This document shows positions 25,219 through 34,064 of a DNA stretch of 64,000 nt, piece by piece. Under the pieces are notes generated by a model. The model was given only the letters and a program-made list of their open reading frames with translations. It was not told the DNA's origin and searched no databases. The first letter of the stretch is position 1; every line of letters begins with the position of its first letter. Source of the stretch: an uncultured Lentisphaeria bacterium (GTDB lineage: Bacteria > Verrucomicrobiota > Lentisphaeria > Victivallales > Victivallaceae); NCBI GenBank assembly GCA_949282965.1, contig CASDQW010000003.1, forward strand, positions 1 to 64,000, given 5' to 3'. A program made the position numbers and the translations under genes.

Positions 25219-26676
25219 TCAACGTTTCTTGCGCCGCTGCTTCTGGCGTTCCTTCTTCTGAAGTTTGGCCAGACGTTTTTTCCGATCCTGCTCCTTGCGG
25301 CTGAGCGGCGGAGGCGCGCTCAGCCACGATCCCAGCGAGCTCGAGGAAGATGAATCCGGCAACTGCCCTCCGGCCATCAGCCGCCCGAGAACGCCGTTGT
25401 GTTTCATCATTTTACGCATGGCATCGAACTGTTTGACCAGCGCGCTGACCTGTTCCACCGGCACCCCGCTCCCGCGCGCAATCCGTTTCTTGCGGGAGAA
25501 ATCGAGCAGATCCGGATTGGCCCGTTCCTCTTTGGTCATGGACAGCACGATCGCCTCCATCCGGGCGAAATGCTTCGGATCCACACCGCTCATCGCTTCG
25601 CTGATCTGCCGTCCGCCGGGCAGAAACTTCAATACCGACTCCAGTCCGCCCAGCCGGGACAACTGCCGCAGCTGCACCAGAAAATCGTTGAAATCAAACT
25701 GGGACTTGCGCAGCTTTTCCTGCAGCGCCCGCGCCTCTTCCTCGTCAATCGTCGCGGCGGCCTTCTCCACCAGGGACACCACGTCGCCCATACCGAGAAT
25801 CCGACTCGCCATCCGTTCGGGATGAAAGACTTCCAGAGCTTCTAGTTTTTCCCCGGTCCCGACGAATTTCACCGGACAGCCCGTCACCTTGCGGATCGAC
25901 AGCGCGGCCCCGCCGCGGGCATCCCCGTCCAGCTTGGTCAAAATGAAACCGGTCAGCCCCAGCGCTTCGTGGAAGTGGCTCGCCACCGAAACCGCCTCCT
26001 GCCCCAGCGCCGCATCGGCAACCAGCAAGACTTCGTCCGCCTGCACCGCCTGCCGGATGCGTACCAGTTCCTGCACCATGGTCTCGTCGATCTGCAGTCG
26101 CCCGGCGGTGTCGATAATGACCACGTCGGTCTGTTTCGCCGTCGCGTCGGCGATCGCGTCGGCGGCGATGGCGGGCACATTGATGCTGGTCCGTTCCACA
26201 TGCACCGGCACATTCAGTTCGCGTCCGAGGAACTCCAGCTGATCGATGGCGGCGGGCCGATACACGTCTCCGGCCACCAGCAGCACGCTCTTATGTGCTT
26301 CCCGGGTCAGGTACCGGGCCAGTTTCCCGGCGGTGGTGGTCTTGCCGCTGCCGTGGAGCCCGACGAGCATGATGACCGCGGGTTTCCGGTCAAGTTTCAA
26401 TTCGGCGGCGCCGCCGCCGAGCAGTTCGATCAACTTGTCGTTGACGATCTTAACCACCTGCTGCCCGGGGGTGACGCTGCGGATCACCTCCTGTCCGGCG
26501 CAGTCGGAACGGACCGCCTCGATAAATTCGTTCACCACCTGCAAATTGACGTCGGCCTCCAGCAGCGCCAGGCGGATCTCCCGCATGGCATCGGCGATGT
26601 TGCTCTCCGTCAACGTGCTCTGTCCGCGCAATTTGCGGAAAACGTCGTGCAGCTTGTCGCTCAGTGATTCAAACAT
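25219..26676 (-). CDS. ffh: Signal recognition particle protein Ffh
   Basis: 485 residues. The N domain (about 1-85), GTPase domain with G1 'GLHGSGKTTTAGKLA' (about 107-121), 'DTAGR' (G3) and 'TKLDGDARGG' (G4 region), then a methionine-rich M domain from about residue 300 (with 'GLESVLKFLPGGRQ' and 'RIARGSGVPVEQVSALVKQF', the RNA-binding helix-turn-helix). The C-terminal 30 residues are very basic. It targets membrane proteins with the SRP RNA, whose gene lies 3 kb to the right. Confidence 0.95.
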   Translation of the reverse strand: MFESLSDKLHDVFRKLRGQSTLTESNIADAMREIRLALLEADVNLQVVNEFIEAVRSDCAGQEVIRSVTPGQQVVKIVNDKLIELLGGGAAELKLDRKPAVIMLVGLHGSGKTTTAGKLARYLTREAHKSVLLVAGDVYRPAAIDQLEFLGRELNVPVHVERTSINVPAIAADAIADATAKQTDVVIIDTAGRLQIDETMVQELVRIRQAVQADEVLLVADAALGQEAVSVASHFHEALGLTGFILTKLDGDARGGAALSIRKVTGCPVKFVGTGEKLEALEVFHPERMASRILGMGDVVSLVEKAAATIDEEEARALQEKLRKSQFDFNDFLVQLRQLSRLGGLESVLKFLPGGRQISEAMSGVDPKHFARMEAIVLSMTKEERANPDLLDFSRKKRIARGSGVPVEQVSALVKQFDAMRKMMKHNGVLGRLMAGGQLPDSSSSSSLGSWLSAPPPLSRKEQDRKKRLAKLQKKERQKQRRKKR

Positions 26677-26778
26677 GGTGTTTCCTGATCTTATAAATGA
26701 TTTATTATCTCATTTCCTAATATAACTTCCGGCGGTCGATACTTCAAGCTGAATCGCGTTTTTTCTTCGGCCCCGCAG

Positions 26779-26806
26779 TTGCTTTTAAAGCGGCATCGGG
26801 TAAATT
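26779..26806 (+). promoter_or_regulatory. Candidate ilvD promoter
   Basis: TTGCTT, 16 bases, TAAATT. It lies 61 bases before the ilvD start, in the AT-rich spacer shared with the leftward ffh gene. It is assigned by consensus similarity alone. Confidence 0.4.
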
Positions 26807-26866
26807 ATAAGGAAGATGTTTCATTTTGACACGCTGACGGATTCAAACGAAGGAAGGTCATTCAGT

Positions 26867-28549
26867 ATGAGAAGCGACATCATGAAATCCGGTCCCGAAC
26901 GGGCGCCGCACCGCGGCCTGATGCGGGCCACCGGCATTAAAAGCGAGGAAATCAACCGGCCGTTCATCGGCGTCTGCAATTCCTACACCAACATCGTCCC
27001 CGGTCACTGCCACCTGCAGCGGGTCGGACAGATCATCTGCGAGGCCATCCGGGAGGCCGGCGGCGTGCCTTACGAATTCAACACCATCGCCGTCTGCGAC
27101 GGCATCGCCATGGGGCACAAGGGAATGAAATACTCCCTCGCCAGCCGCGAAATCATCGCCGACAGCGTCGAAACCATGGGCTCAGCCCATCCGTTCGACG
27201 CGATGATCTGCATTCCGAACTGCGACAAAGTGGTGCCGGGCATGCTGATGGGGGCCATGCGGCTGAACATCCCGACCATCTTCGCCTCCGGCGGCCCGAT
27301 GCGGGCCGGGAAACCGCAGACCGAAGGGGGACCCGATACCGACCTCATTTCCATTTTCGAAGGCGTCGCGGCGAACCGGATCGGCAAACTCAGCGACGAA
27401 GGCCTGGAGGAGCTGGAATGCACCGCCTGCCCCGGCCCCGGTTCCTGTTCCGGCATGTTCACCGCCAACAGTATGAACTGTCTGTGCGAAGCACTCGGCA
27501 TCGCGCTCCCCGGCAACGGCACCATCGCGGCCGATTCGCCGGAACGGATCGAATTCTGGAAACGCGCCGCGCGCCGCGCCGTCGAACTGGCGAAAATGGA
27601 AAATCCGCCGACGGCCCGCGATTTCGCCACGCCGACCGCCTTCCAGAATGCGCTGGTGCTTGACATGGCGATGGGCGGCTCGTCCAATACGGTTCTGCAC
27701 ACACTCGCCATCGCGAACGAAGCGGGAACCAAGCTTGACCTGCGCAAGCTCGATGAAATCTCCGCACGCACTCCCAATATCTGCAAACTTGCGCCGTCGG
27801 TGCAGTATCACATCGTCGAAGATTGCGGCCGGGTCGGCGGCATCATGGCCATTTTGAAGGAAATCAGCAAGGTTCCCGGACTGCTGGACGGCAGCGCCCC
27901 GACGGTTTCCGGAAAAACGCTCGCGGAAGAATACGCCGCCGCTCCCGATCCGGACGGCACCATCATCCGGTCGCTGGCCAATCCCTACAGCGAAAAAGGC
28001 GGCCTGGCCATCCTCTTCGGCAACCTCGCCGAAAAAGGCTGTGTGGTCAAGGCGGCAGGTGTCGCTCCGGCCATGCTGACCCACAAAGGCCCGGCGGTGA
28101 TTTTCGACAGCGAAGAAGAGGCCGGCGAAGGCATCCTCGCAGGCAAGGTCAAGGCGGGCGATGTGGTGGTAATCCGCTACGAAGGCCCGAAAGGCGGCCC
28201 GGGCATGCAGGAAATGCTCGCTCCGACCAGTTACATCATGGGCCGCGGGCTCGGCGAAAGCGTCGCACTGGTGACGGACGGCCGTTTCTCCGGCGGCACG
28301 CGCGGCGCCTGCATCGGCCACGTCAGCCCGGAAGCCGCCGCGGGCGGTCTGATCGGACTGGTCGAACCGGGGGACATCATCGAAATCGATATCCCGAACC
28401 GGAGCATCCGGCTCGACGTTCCGGAAGAAGTGATCGCTGAACGGCGGAAACACTGGAAGCCGCGCGAACCGAAGATCCGTACCGGCTATCTGGCGAAATA
28501 CGCCGCGCTGGCCACCAGCGCCGACAGCGGCGGCATCCTGAAAATCTGA
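26867..28549 (+). CDS. ilvD: Dihydroxy-acid dehydratase
   Basis: 560 residues from ATG 26867 ([18 protein letters not shown]), the canonical family start; the ATG at 26816 would add 17 unrelated residues. Cluster-binding cysteines are present in '[11 protein letters not shown]', '[10 protein letters not shown]' and '[17 protein letters not shown]'. 'GRFSGGTRG' near the C-terminus is also conserved. It makes the 2-keto acids for valine and isoleucine. It is monocistronic and ends with a strong hairpin. Confidence 0.95.
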   Translation: MRSDIMKSGPERAPHRGLMRATGIKSEEINRPFIGVCNSYTNIVPGHCHLQRVGQIICEAIREAGGVPYEFNTIAVCDGIAMGHKGMKYSLASREIIADSVETMGSAHPFDAMICIPNCDKVVPGMLMGAMRLNIPTIFASGGPMRAGKPQTEGGPDTDLISIFEGVAANRIGKLSDEGLEELECTACPGPGSCSGMFTANSMNCLCEALGIALPGNGTIAADSPERIEFWKRAARRAVELAKMENPPTARDFATPTAFQNALVLDMAMGGSSNTVLHTLAIANEAGTKLDLRKLDEISARTPNICKLAPSVQYHIVEDCGRVGGIMAILKEISKVPGLLDGSAPTVSGKTLAEEYAAAPDPDGTIIRSLANPYSEKGGLAILFGNLAEKGCVVKAAGVAPAMLTHKGPAVIFDSEEEAGEGILAGKVKAGDVVVIRYEGPKGGPGMQEMLAPTSYIMGRGLGESVALVTDGRFSGGTRGACIGHVSPEAAAGGLIGLVEPGDIIEIDIPNRSIRLDVPEEVIAERRKHWKPREPKIRTGYLAKYAALATSADSGGILKI

Positions 28550-28568
28550 CCGGCTTCCGGAGGAGAAA

Positions 28569-28607
28569 AATCCGGCGGGGATCGCATTCCGGGTGCCCCG
28601 CCGGATT
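28569..28607. terminator. Strong inverted repeat after ilvD
   Basis: AATCCGGCGGGG and CCCCGCCGGATT form a perfect 12-bp stem with a 15-base loop, 20 bases past the ilvD stop. There is no long T-run on the plus strand, while the minus strand has a T-run of five, so bidirectional action is possible. Confidence 0.65.
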
Positions 28608-28735
28608 GAAAATCGCAAAGATGGTGCTATATTAGCGAAACGGTTTCCGGCATGACGTCGAGCATCCGGCAAAGACCGGCAGCATTCGAATGATCCGGAG
28701 GCACGCTCCAGAAGAACAGAAGCCAGGGAGCGACC

Positions 28736-29617
28736 ATGGAAATAATGGAGTTGAGACCTATGTCATTGTTCAGCAGCGGCAAATATTCCACACTGCGCAT
28801 TCCCGTGCCCGGGACCGAGCGGCGGATGGTGATTCCCGACGGATCCTGGATCAAGTGCCGCAACTGCGGACAGACGCTTTATTTCGACCGGCTGGAGGAT
28901 AATCTGCTGGTCTGCTGGTACTGCAACTGTCATCTGCCCATGAATGCCGGCGATCGGATCCGTTCGCTGACCGACGCCGACAGTTTCGAGGAACGCGACG
29001 CCGCCATGAGCTCCACCGACCCGTTGCATTTTACCGACTTGAAAAGCTATAGTTCCCGCCTAAACGACAGCATCCGGAAGACGTCGCTGCGCGATGCCAT
29101 CGTCTGCGGCACGGCCACGCTGAACGGACATCGGTACTCGCTCGGCGTCATGGACTTCCGTTTCATGGGAGCGAGCATGGGTTCCGTGGTCGGCGAAAAA
29201 ATTGTCCGGCTGGTCGAGCAGGCGACGGAAGAGAAACTCCCGGTGGTGCTGGTCACGGCCTCCGGCGGTGCCCGGATGCAGGAAGGCATTCTGAGTCTGA
29301 TGCAGATGGCCAAGACCTGCGGTGCGCTGGAGCGCCATGCGGAGGCGAATCTGCCGTATTTCGCCATTCTGACCAATCCGACCTACGGCGGTGTCACTGC
29401 GAGTTTTGCTACGGTGGCCGACGTCATTCTGGCGGAACCGGGGGCGATGATCGGGTTTGCGGGACCGCGGGTGATTCAGGAAACCACCAACTCAAAACTG
29501 CCGGAAGGGTTTCAGACTGCGGAGTTTCTGCTGGAAAAAGGACTGATTGACCGGGTGGTCGAACGGAAAAATCTTCGCCGGGAACTCGGTTTATTGCTTG
29601 AATATTTCGGGAAATAG
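28736..29617 (+). CDS. accD: Acetyl-CoA carboxylase carboxyltransferase beta subunit
   Basis: 293 residues from ATG 28736, with GGAG five bases upstream; ATG 28760 is an alternative. Residues about 38-60 form the AccD zinc finger (C-x-x-C ... C-x-x-C: CRNC and CWYC). The crotonase-fold carboxyltransferase core has 'VVLVTASGGARMQEGILSL' (biotin/CoA site) and 'GGVTASFATVADVILAEPGA'. It transfers CO2 from carboxybiotin to acetyl-CoA. The partner accA is not in the window. Confidence 0.93.
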   Translation: MEIMELRPMSLFSSGKYSTLRIPVPGTERRMVIPDGSWIKCRNCGQTLYFDRLEDNLLVCWYCNCHLPMNAGDRIRSLTDADSFEERDAAMSSTDPLHFTDLKSYSSRLNDSIRKTSLRDAIVCGTATLNGHRYSLGVMDFRFMGASMGSVVGEKIVRLVEQATEEKLPVVLVTASGGARMQEGILSLMQMAKTCGALERHAEANLPYFAILTNPTYGGVTASFATVADVILAEPGAMIGFAGPRVIQETTNSKLPEGFQTAEFLLEKGLIDRVVERKNLRRELGLLLEYFGK

Positions 29618-29625
29618 TGTATTGT
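29598..29625 (+). promoter_or_regulatory. Candidate promoter upstream of the SRP RNA
   Basis: TTGAAT, 16 bases, TATTGT, overlapping the end of accD. A near-perfect hairpin (ATCGTTTCC / GGAAAACGAT) follows at about 29632-29657. The promoter would place transcription start about 50 bases before the folded SRP RNA, so a 5' leader would have to be removed, or a nearer promoter is used. Confidence 0.3.
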
Positions 29626-29684
29626 AGCATCGTTTCCCGAAGCCGGAAAACGATTTCGGCGGGTTGAACACAAAATACGGTTTT

Positions 29685-29788
29685 GCCGGGTCGGACCCCG
29701 TGCGTTGTCGTTATGCCAATCGAGTCAGGTGGGGAACCAAGCAGCTCTACGCAGATTACGGCAGGCGCCGCGGGTGCTCTGGTCCGGC
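29685..29788 (+). ncRNA. ffs: Signal recognition particle RNA, small bacterial type
   Basis: The ends pair as GCCGGGTCGGA with TCTGGTCCGGC (11 bp including G-U pairs), closing a rod of about 104 bases. The apex carries the universal domain IV core: GTCAGGT, a TGG-GGAA-CCA tetraloop hairpin, then AAGCAGC, with the symmetric and asymmetric loop bases conserved. The hairpin stem below the GGAA loop differs from E. coli (TCC/GGA) by compensating changes. Seven T follow directly, acting as terminator. It lies upstream of rph and dnaX, and in Bacillus subtilis the SRP RNA gene also precedes dnaX. Confidence 0.88.
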
Positions 29789-29887
29789 TCTTTTTTTCAA
29801 CGGCCGGCACAAACAGGAAAGCCGTCAGGTTCAACGGCATGAGACCTGCCGTGTTCTGAAACAGTCTCTCAGGTGGAGGAAGACTTT

Positions 29888-30697
29888 ATGAAGCGAATCG
29901 ACGGACGCGCGGCCGATGAGATGCGACCGCTCAAAATCACCGGGAATTTTCTTTCACACCCGCTGGCTTCCGTGCTGATCGAGTGTGGCGGTACGCGGGT
30001 GGTCTGCGCCGCCAGCGTGGAAAACAAAGTCCCCCCGTGGATGAAAGCCCAGAAGGTGCCCGGCGGCTGGATCACCTGTGAATACGGCATGCTGCCCGCG
30101 TCCACCCACGAACGCATGAAGCGGGAATCCTCCGCCGGCAAACAGGGTGGCCGCACCATGGAAATCCAGCGTCAGATCGGCCGTTCCCTGCGCTCCGTCA
30201 CCGTTCTGGAAAATCTGGGCGAAAACACCGTCTATCTTGACTGCGACGTACTCGACGCCGACGGCGGCACCCGCTGTGCCGGTATCAGCGGCGCGGCGAC
30301 GGCGCTGCGGCTGGCGCTGCTGAGCCGGACCGGCCGGAAACTTTTCAAACCGCTGGCGATGCGCGAAAGCGTCGCGGCGGTCAGCGTCGGCATCGTCGAC
30401 GGCGTCCCGCTGCTGGATCTTTGTTACGAGGAGGATTTCCGGGCGGAGGTGGATATGAATGTAGTCATGACCGAGTCGGGGCGTTTCGTGGAAATTCAAG
30501 GGACTGCCGAGAAACAGCCGTTCGACCGGAAACAGCTTCAGACGCTGCTGGATCTGGCGGAACACGGCCTGAAACAGATTTTTGCGGAACAGCAGCGGGT
30601 AATTCTGGCCCAGGCCGAAGCCGGCAAAACGGAGCGCCTCAAACGCGGCGATGATCTGGCCGGACTGGGCGACGCGCTGACCAGACTGGGGGTGTAA
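29888..30697 (+). CDS. rph: Ribonuclease PH
   Basis: 269 residues from ATG 29888, with GGAGGA seven bases upstream. The start MKRIDGRAADEMRPLKI, 'GWITCEYGMLPASTHER', the arginine motif 'GGRTMEIQRQIGRSLR' and 'DCDVLDADGGTRCAGISGA' are all diagnostic. It trims tRNA 3' ends by phosphorolysis. The C-terminus is about 20-30 residues longer than usual and helical. Only three bases separate it from dnaX, so they are probably cotranscribed. Confidence 0.93.
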   Translation: MKRIDGRAADEMRPLKITGNFLSHPLASVLIECGGTRVVCAASVENKVPPWMKAQKVPGGWITCEYGMLPASTHERMKRESSAGKQGGRTMEIQRQIGRSLRSVTVLENLGENTVYLDCDVLDADGGTRCAGISGAATALRLALLSRTGRKLFKPLAMRESVAAVSVGIVDGVPLLDLCYEEDFRAEVDMNVVMTESGRFVEIQGTAEKQPFDRKQLQTLLDLAEHGLKQIFAEQQRVILAQAEAGKTERLKRGDDLAGLGDALTRLGV

Positions 30698-30700
30698 AAA

Positions 30701-32680
30701 ATGGCGGAATACCAGGTTATCGCCCGGAAATGGCGGCCGCAGCGTTTTGCCGACGTCGTCGGCCAGGAGCACGTGGTCCGGACCTTGAAAAACGCCATCC
30801 GCCAGAACCGTACGGCGCATGCGTATTTATTCGTCGGCCCGCGCGGCGTGGGCAAAACCACCCTGGCCCGAATCTTCGCCAAAGCCATGAATTGCGAACA
30901 TCCCCGCGACGGCGAGCCCTGCTGTGAATGTCGCTCCTGCCTGGCCGTCGCCGCTGACAACAACCTGGACGTCATCGAAATCGACGCCGCAAGCCACAAT
31001 TCCGCCGCGGAAATGCGCGAACTCGCCGAAGAAGTCATGCACGCACCGGTCGCAGGCCGGTACAAGATCTATATCATCGACGAAGTGCACATGCTGACCA
31101 AGCAGGCGTGGAACGCGCTGCTTAAAACCGTTGAAGAACCGCCGGCGCATGTCAAGTTCATTTTCGCCACCACGGAAGTCCATCAGGTGCTGCCGACCAT
31201 CATTTCCCGTTGCCAGCGCTTCGACCTGCTGCCGATTCCCACCCGGCTGATTGCCGGGCGGCTGCAATTGATCGCCGATACCGAAAAGGTCAAAATCGAA
31301 CCGGCCGCCATCAACGCCATCGCCCGCGCCGCCGAAGGCGGGATGCGCGACGCCCAGTCCCTGCTGGACCAGATGATCGCGTTTTTCGCCGCGGATGACG
31401 GACAACCGATTACGGGGGAACAGGTACTGGCACTTTTCGGCCTGACCGATCGGACCGATCTGGATGCGATCCTGTCCGCCCTGCTGGAAAACCGCCCCGG
31501 CGACGTGGTCGCTCTGATCCACCGGCTGGCACGCAAAGGGAAGAATCTGGAAACCCTGTTCGACGATATCCTCGCCGCGCTGCGCGGCATTCGTATTGCA
31601 CTGGTGCTGCAGAATCCCGGCGACATTCTGGATGAGGATCCGGAAACCGTGGAAACCTACCGGCGCTTCGCCGCCGCCGCGCCCGGAGACATCGTGCCGG
31701 TACTGCTGGAAAATCTCGCTCCGGTCGGCCGAGTGCTGCACGATGCCTTGAATAAGCAGGTTTATCTGGAAACCATCCTGCTCAAAGCCATGCGCGAAGC
31801 CCATGCCGTGCGGATCAACGACATTCTGGCCCGGTTGAACCAGCTGCGGAAAGCCGGAGAACTGCAATTCCTCGACCGCCTTCCCACGGAAAAACCGGTA
31901 CCGGTACCGGCTTCCCTCCCTGCGACGGAAAAAAAAACGGCTGACGCGGGCCATTCCCTCCCCGCCGCGGCCCCTTCCGTCCCGCAATTGACGGGAACCG
32001 GCCCCCTGACCACTTCCGAAGAGTCCATTTTAACGGCGGGCCCCGCGATGCAGGAGACACCGGACGCTCTCCAGAAATGGTTTGACCGGCTGGCGGAAGC
32101 CGCCGCCGGACTCGCAAGCGCCCATTATTTCCGCATGGGCACGCCGGAAAGCATGCACGAATCGGTACTGGCCGTGGGATTCGGGCTCAACGTTTCCGCG
32201 AAAGATTATGAACAGCTCCATGCGGAATTGCCGTCGTACCAGAAGCTGTTTCAGGAACTGACCGGCGACTGGGCCAGCAATGTGATATTCCGGCGTTTCA
32301 CCGAACCCGAACCGGTTCCGACCGACACGCCACCTGCCATTGAACCGCTGGTTCCGGCTCCAGCGCCCAATCCACCGGCGGACGAGTCGGTCTACACCCC
32401 GGAACCGGTCGATCCGATCGAGGCATTGGACGAAGAAACCGGAGATCCGGATGCGATCCCGGAAGCGGCGGAGATGCCGCCGGCGCTTTCCGCCGTCAGG
32501 CCGGAGTCCGAACCCGCTCCGGAGGCGCCCACCGTCGCGCCGCCCGAACTTTCCGGGCACCGTCACAGCATCATCAATGACGATCCCCGCGCCATCGAAC
32601 GGGCCGGGAAGCGTCCGGTCATCCATGACATTCTCGACCTTTTCGGCGGCAAAGTAGTGGATATTCACGCAAAAAACTGA
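30701..32680 (+). CDS. dnaX: DNA polymerase III gamma/tau subunit
   Basis: 659 residues. The clamp-loader ATPase has Walker A 'GPRGVGKTTLARI' (about 45-57), a four-Cys zinc module ('CEHPRDGEPCCECRSC', about 66-81), Walker B with 'IIDEVHML', and SRC sensor motif 'ISRCQRFD'. Domain III ends near residue 380, and the remaining part is Pro/Ala/Glu-rich tau linker plus a C-terminal domain. A run of nine A at codons 410-413 permits a -1 shift to an immediate stop, giving a 414-residue gamma form (separate entry). It is followed by ybaB, as in many bacteria. Confidence 0.93.
   Translation: MAEYQVIARKWRPQRFADVVGQEHVVRTLKNAIRQNRTAHAYLFVGPRGVGKTTLARIFAKAMNCEHPRDGEPCCECRSCLAVAADNNLDVIEIDAASHNSAAEMRELAEEVMHAPVAGRYKIYIIDEVHMLTKQAWNALLKTVEEPPAHVKFIFATTEVHQVLPTIISRCQRFDLLPIPTRLIAGRLQLIADTEKVKIEPAAINAIARAAEGGMRDAQSLLDQMIAFFAADDGQPITGEQVLALFGLTDRTDLDAILSALLENRPGDVVALIHRLARKGKNLETLFDDILAALRGIRIALVLQNPGDILDEDPETVETYRRFAAAAPGDIVPVLLENLAPVGRVLHDALNKQVYLETILLKAMREAHAVRINDILARLNQLRKAGELQFLDRLPTEKPVPVPASLPATEKKTADAGHSLPAAAPSVPQLTGTGPLTTSEESILTAGPAMQETPDALQKWFDRLAEAAAGLASAHYFRMGTPESMHESVLAVGFGLNVSAKDYEQLHAELPSYQKLFQELTGDWASNVIFRRFTEPEPVPTDTPPAIEPLVPAPAPNPPADESVYTPEPVDPIEALDEETGDPDAIPEAAEMPPALSAVRPESEPAPEAPTVAPPELSGHRHSIINDDPRAIERAGKRPVIHDILDLFGGKVVDIHAKN
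31929..31937 (+). other. Predicted dnaX frameshift/transcription slippage site (A9)
   Basis: Nine consecutive A are read as GAA AAA AAA ACG. A one-base backward slip on AAA AAA gives AAC GGC TGA, a stop at 31942-31944, yielding a gamma protein of 414 residues beside the 659-residue tau. E. coli dnaX makes gamma by -1 ribosomal shift at A-AAA-AAG, and Thermus dnaX uses slippage on an A9 run. No Shine-Dalgarno-like stimulator is seen upstream, and a weak downstream hairpin (GGGCC / GGCCC, about 31949-31976) is possible. Confidence 0.65.
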
Positions 32681-32712
32681 TTGTATTCTGGAACTTACAC
32701 GAAGGAGTCCCC

Positions 32713-33030
32713 ATGTTCAGTAATCTCGGAGAAATGGCAAAACTCATGCAGAAGGCCAAGGAAATGAAAAACAACGTCGCCCGGCTGAAAGAGGAACTGG
32801 CCAATTCCGAATATTCCGCCGCCGCTCCCGGCGGCCAGGTCGTGGCCGTCGCCACCGGAGATTTCCGCTTGAAACGCATCACCGTACTGCCGGCGGCGAC
32901 CGTGGATCAGGAACTCCTCGAGGAACAGATTCTCGCCGCGGTCAACAATGCCATGGACGCCGCCAAAAAGGCGGCTCAGAGCAAAATGTCCGAATTGACC
33001 GGCGGGTTGAATCTGCCCGGACTGTTCTAA
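32713..33030 (+). CDS. Nucleoid-associated protein YbaB/EbfC
   Basis: 105 residues. It has the YbaB/EbfC pattern: N-terminal 'MFSNLGEMAKLMQKAKEMKNN' helix, 'VAVATGDFRLKRITV' strand pair and C-terminal helix with 'NAMDAAKKAAQSKMSELTGGL'. These small dimeric proteins bind DNA and are commonly encoded after dnaX and before recR. Here recR is absent and an acetyltransferase follows. It is preceded by an AAGGAG ribosome site. Confidence 0.9.
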   Translation: MFSNLGEMAKLMQKAKEMKNNVARLKEELANSEYSAAAPGGQVVAVATGDFRLKRITVLPAATVDQELLEEQILAAVNNAMDAAKKAAQSKMSELTGGLNLPGLF

Positions 33031-33032
33031 TC

Positions 33033-33518
33033 GTGTCCGAAGCGGAGAAGATGCCGGCTCCCCAGGACGACAACGTGTTGATCCGCACGGCGGAAGAACG
33101 GGATCTGCCCACGTTGAGCCGATTGCTGACTTTGCTCTTCGACCTGGAACAGGATTTTCATCCAGATCCGGAGCGCCAGCTTGCCGGACTCCGGCTGATG
33201 CTGCATTCACCCCGGGCGGTGGTGCTGGTCGCAGAGCGCGACGGACAGATCGCAGGGCTCTGCGGAGTGCAATGCATCATCTCCACCGCGCAGGGCACCG
33301 AGGCAGCCGTTATCGAAGATCTGGTCCTGTTTCCGGAATTCCGCGGCCGGGGACTGGGCACGCGGCTGCTGGCAGAAGCGGAACGCTGGGCCGGAGCACG
33401 CGGCATCCGCCGTCTGCAGCTTCATTGCGACAACCTCAATCTGCCCGCATTGGCATTTTATCGGAAAAATCACTGGCAGGAAACCCATCTGATTCCCTTT
33501 TTCAAGTTTCTGCAGTGA
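33033..33518 (+). CDS. GNAT-family N-acetyltransferase
   Basis: 161 residues from GTG 33033, two bases after the ybaB stop. The acetyl-CoA motif A is clear at 'DLVLFPEFRGRGLGTRLLAEAERWA' (R/Q-x-x-G-x-G/A as RGRGLG), and the last motif, 'LPALAFYRKNHW', is also typical. The substrate is unknown. It takes the place recR usually holds after ybaB. Confidence 0.85.
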   Translation: MSEAEKMPAPQDDNVLIRTAEERDLPTLSRLLTLLFDLEQDFHPDPERQLAGLRLMLHSPRAVVLVAERDGQIAGLCGVQCIISTAQGTEAAVIEDLVLFPEFRGRGLGTRLLAEAERWAGARGIRRLQLHCDNLNLPALAFYRKNHWQETHLIPFFKFLQ

Positions 33519-33528
33519 TGTTCGGCAC

Positions 33529-33557
33529 TTGCATCTCTTCCGCTTCTGGAGTATATT
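33529..33557 (+). promoter_or_regulatory. Candidate promoter of the META lipoprotein pair
   Basis: TTGCAT, 17 bases, TATATT. It lies 35 bases before the first lipoprotein's ATG and follows the acetyltransferase stop, with an optimal spacer. Confidence 0.55.
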
Positions 33558-33591
33558 CCGATGGGTGTTTATAAAAAAACGAGGAATTTTC

Positions 33592-34062
33592 ATGAAAAGA
33601 ACCGCTGTTTTCATTGCTGCCGCCCTGTTATCCGGAATCACCGCTGCTACGTTCTCATGCGGCTGCAACGGCAAAATCGTCGATTCCGCACCGTCAGCGC
33701 ATCCGGCGGACTTGCCGGGAAACCCCTCCCCGATCGGCATCAAATGGCATCCGATACGAGTCGCCGGCACTTCGGAAAAAACCCCGGATCAGGTAATGCT
33801 GCTGCTTTCCGACGACGGCAGAGCGACCGGTTTTGCCGGCGTCAACTGCTTTTTCGGCATTTTCGAGCGGTCCGGCAAAGACGGGTTGAAACTCAGCGAA
33901 CTGTCCACCACCAGAATGGCCGGGCCGGATCTGCCGTATGAACAAAATCTGCTCAAACAGCTGGAAAGAGTCAACCGTTTTGAGCTGAGCGACGGGGAAT
34001 TGCACCTCTTCTCCGGTACCGAGGAAGTAGCCGTATTCACCACCGCACATGAGGAGAAATAA
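33592..34062 (+). CDS. META-domain lipoprotein (HslJ-like)
   Basis: 156 residues from ATG 33592, with GAGGA upstream. A signal peptide (MKRTAVFIAAALLSGITAATFSC) ends in a lipobox-like 'TFSC', so Cys23 is the likely lipidation site. The rest is one META/HslJ-like domain: 'KWHPIRVAG' (first strand), 'GRATGFAGVNCFFGIFE' and 'LKLSELSTTRMAGPDL' (the T-x-M-A motif) near residues 80-125. META domains occur in outer-membrane or heat-shock proteins. The next gene is a paralogue, three bases on. Confidence 0.75.
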   Translation: MKRTAVFIAAALLSGITAATFSCGCNGKIVDSAPSAHPADLPGNPSPIGIKWHPIRVAGTSEKTPDQVMLLLSDDGRATGFAGVNCFFGIFERSGKDGLKLSELSTTRMAGPDLPYEQNLLKQLERVNRFELSDGELHLFSGTEEVAVFTTAHEEK

Positions 34063-34064
34063 CC

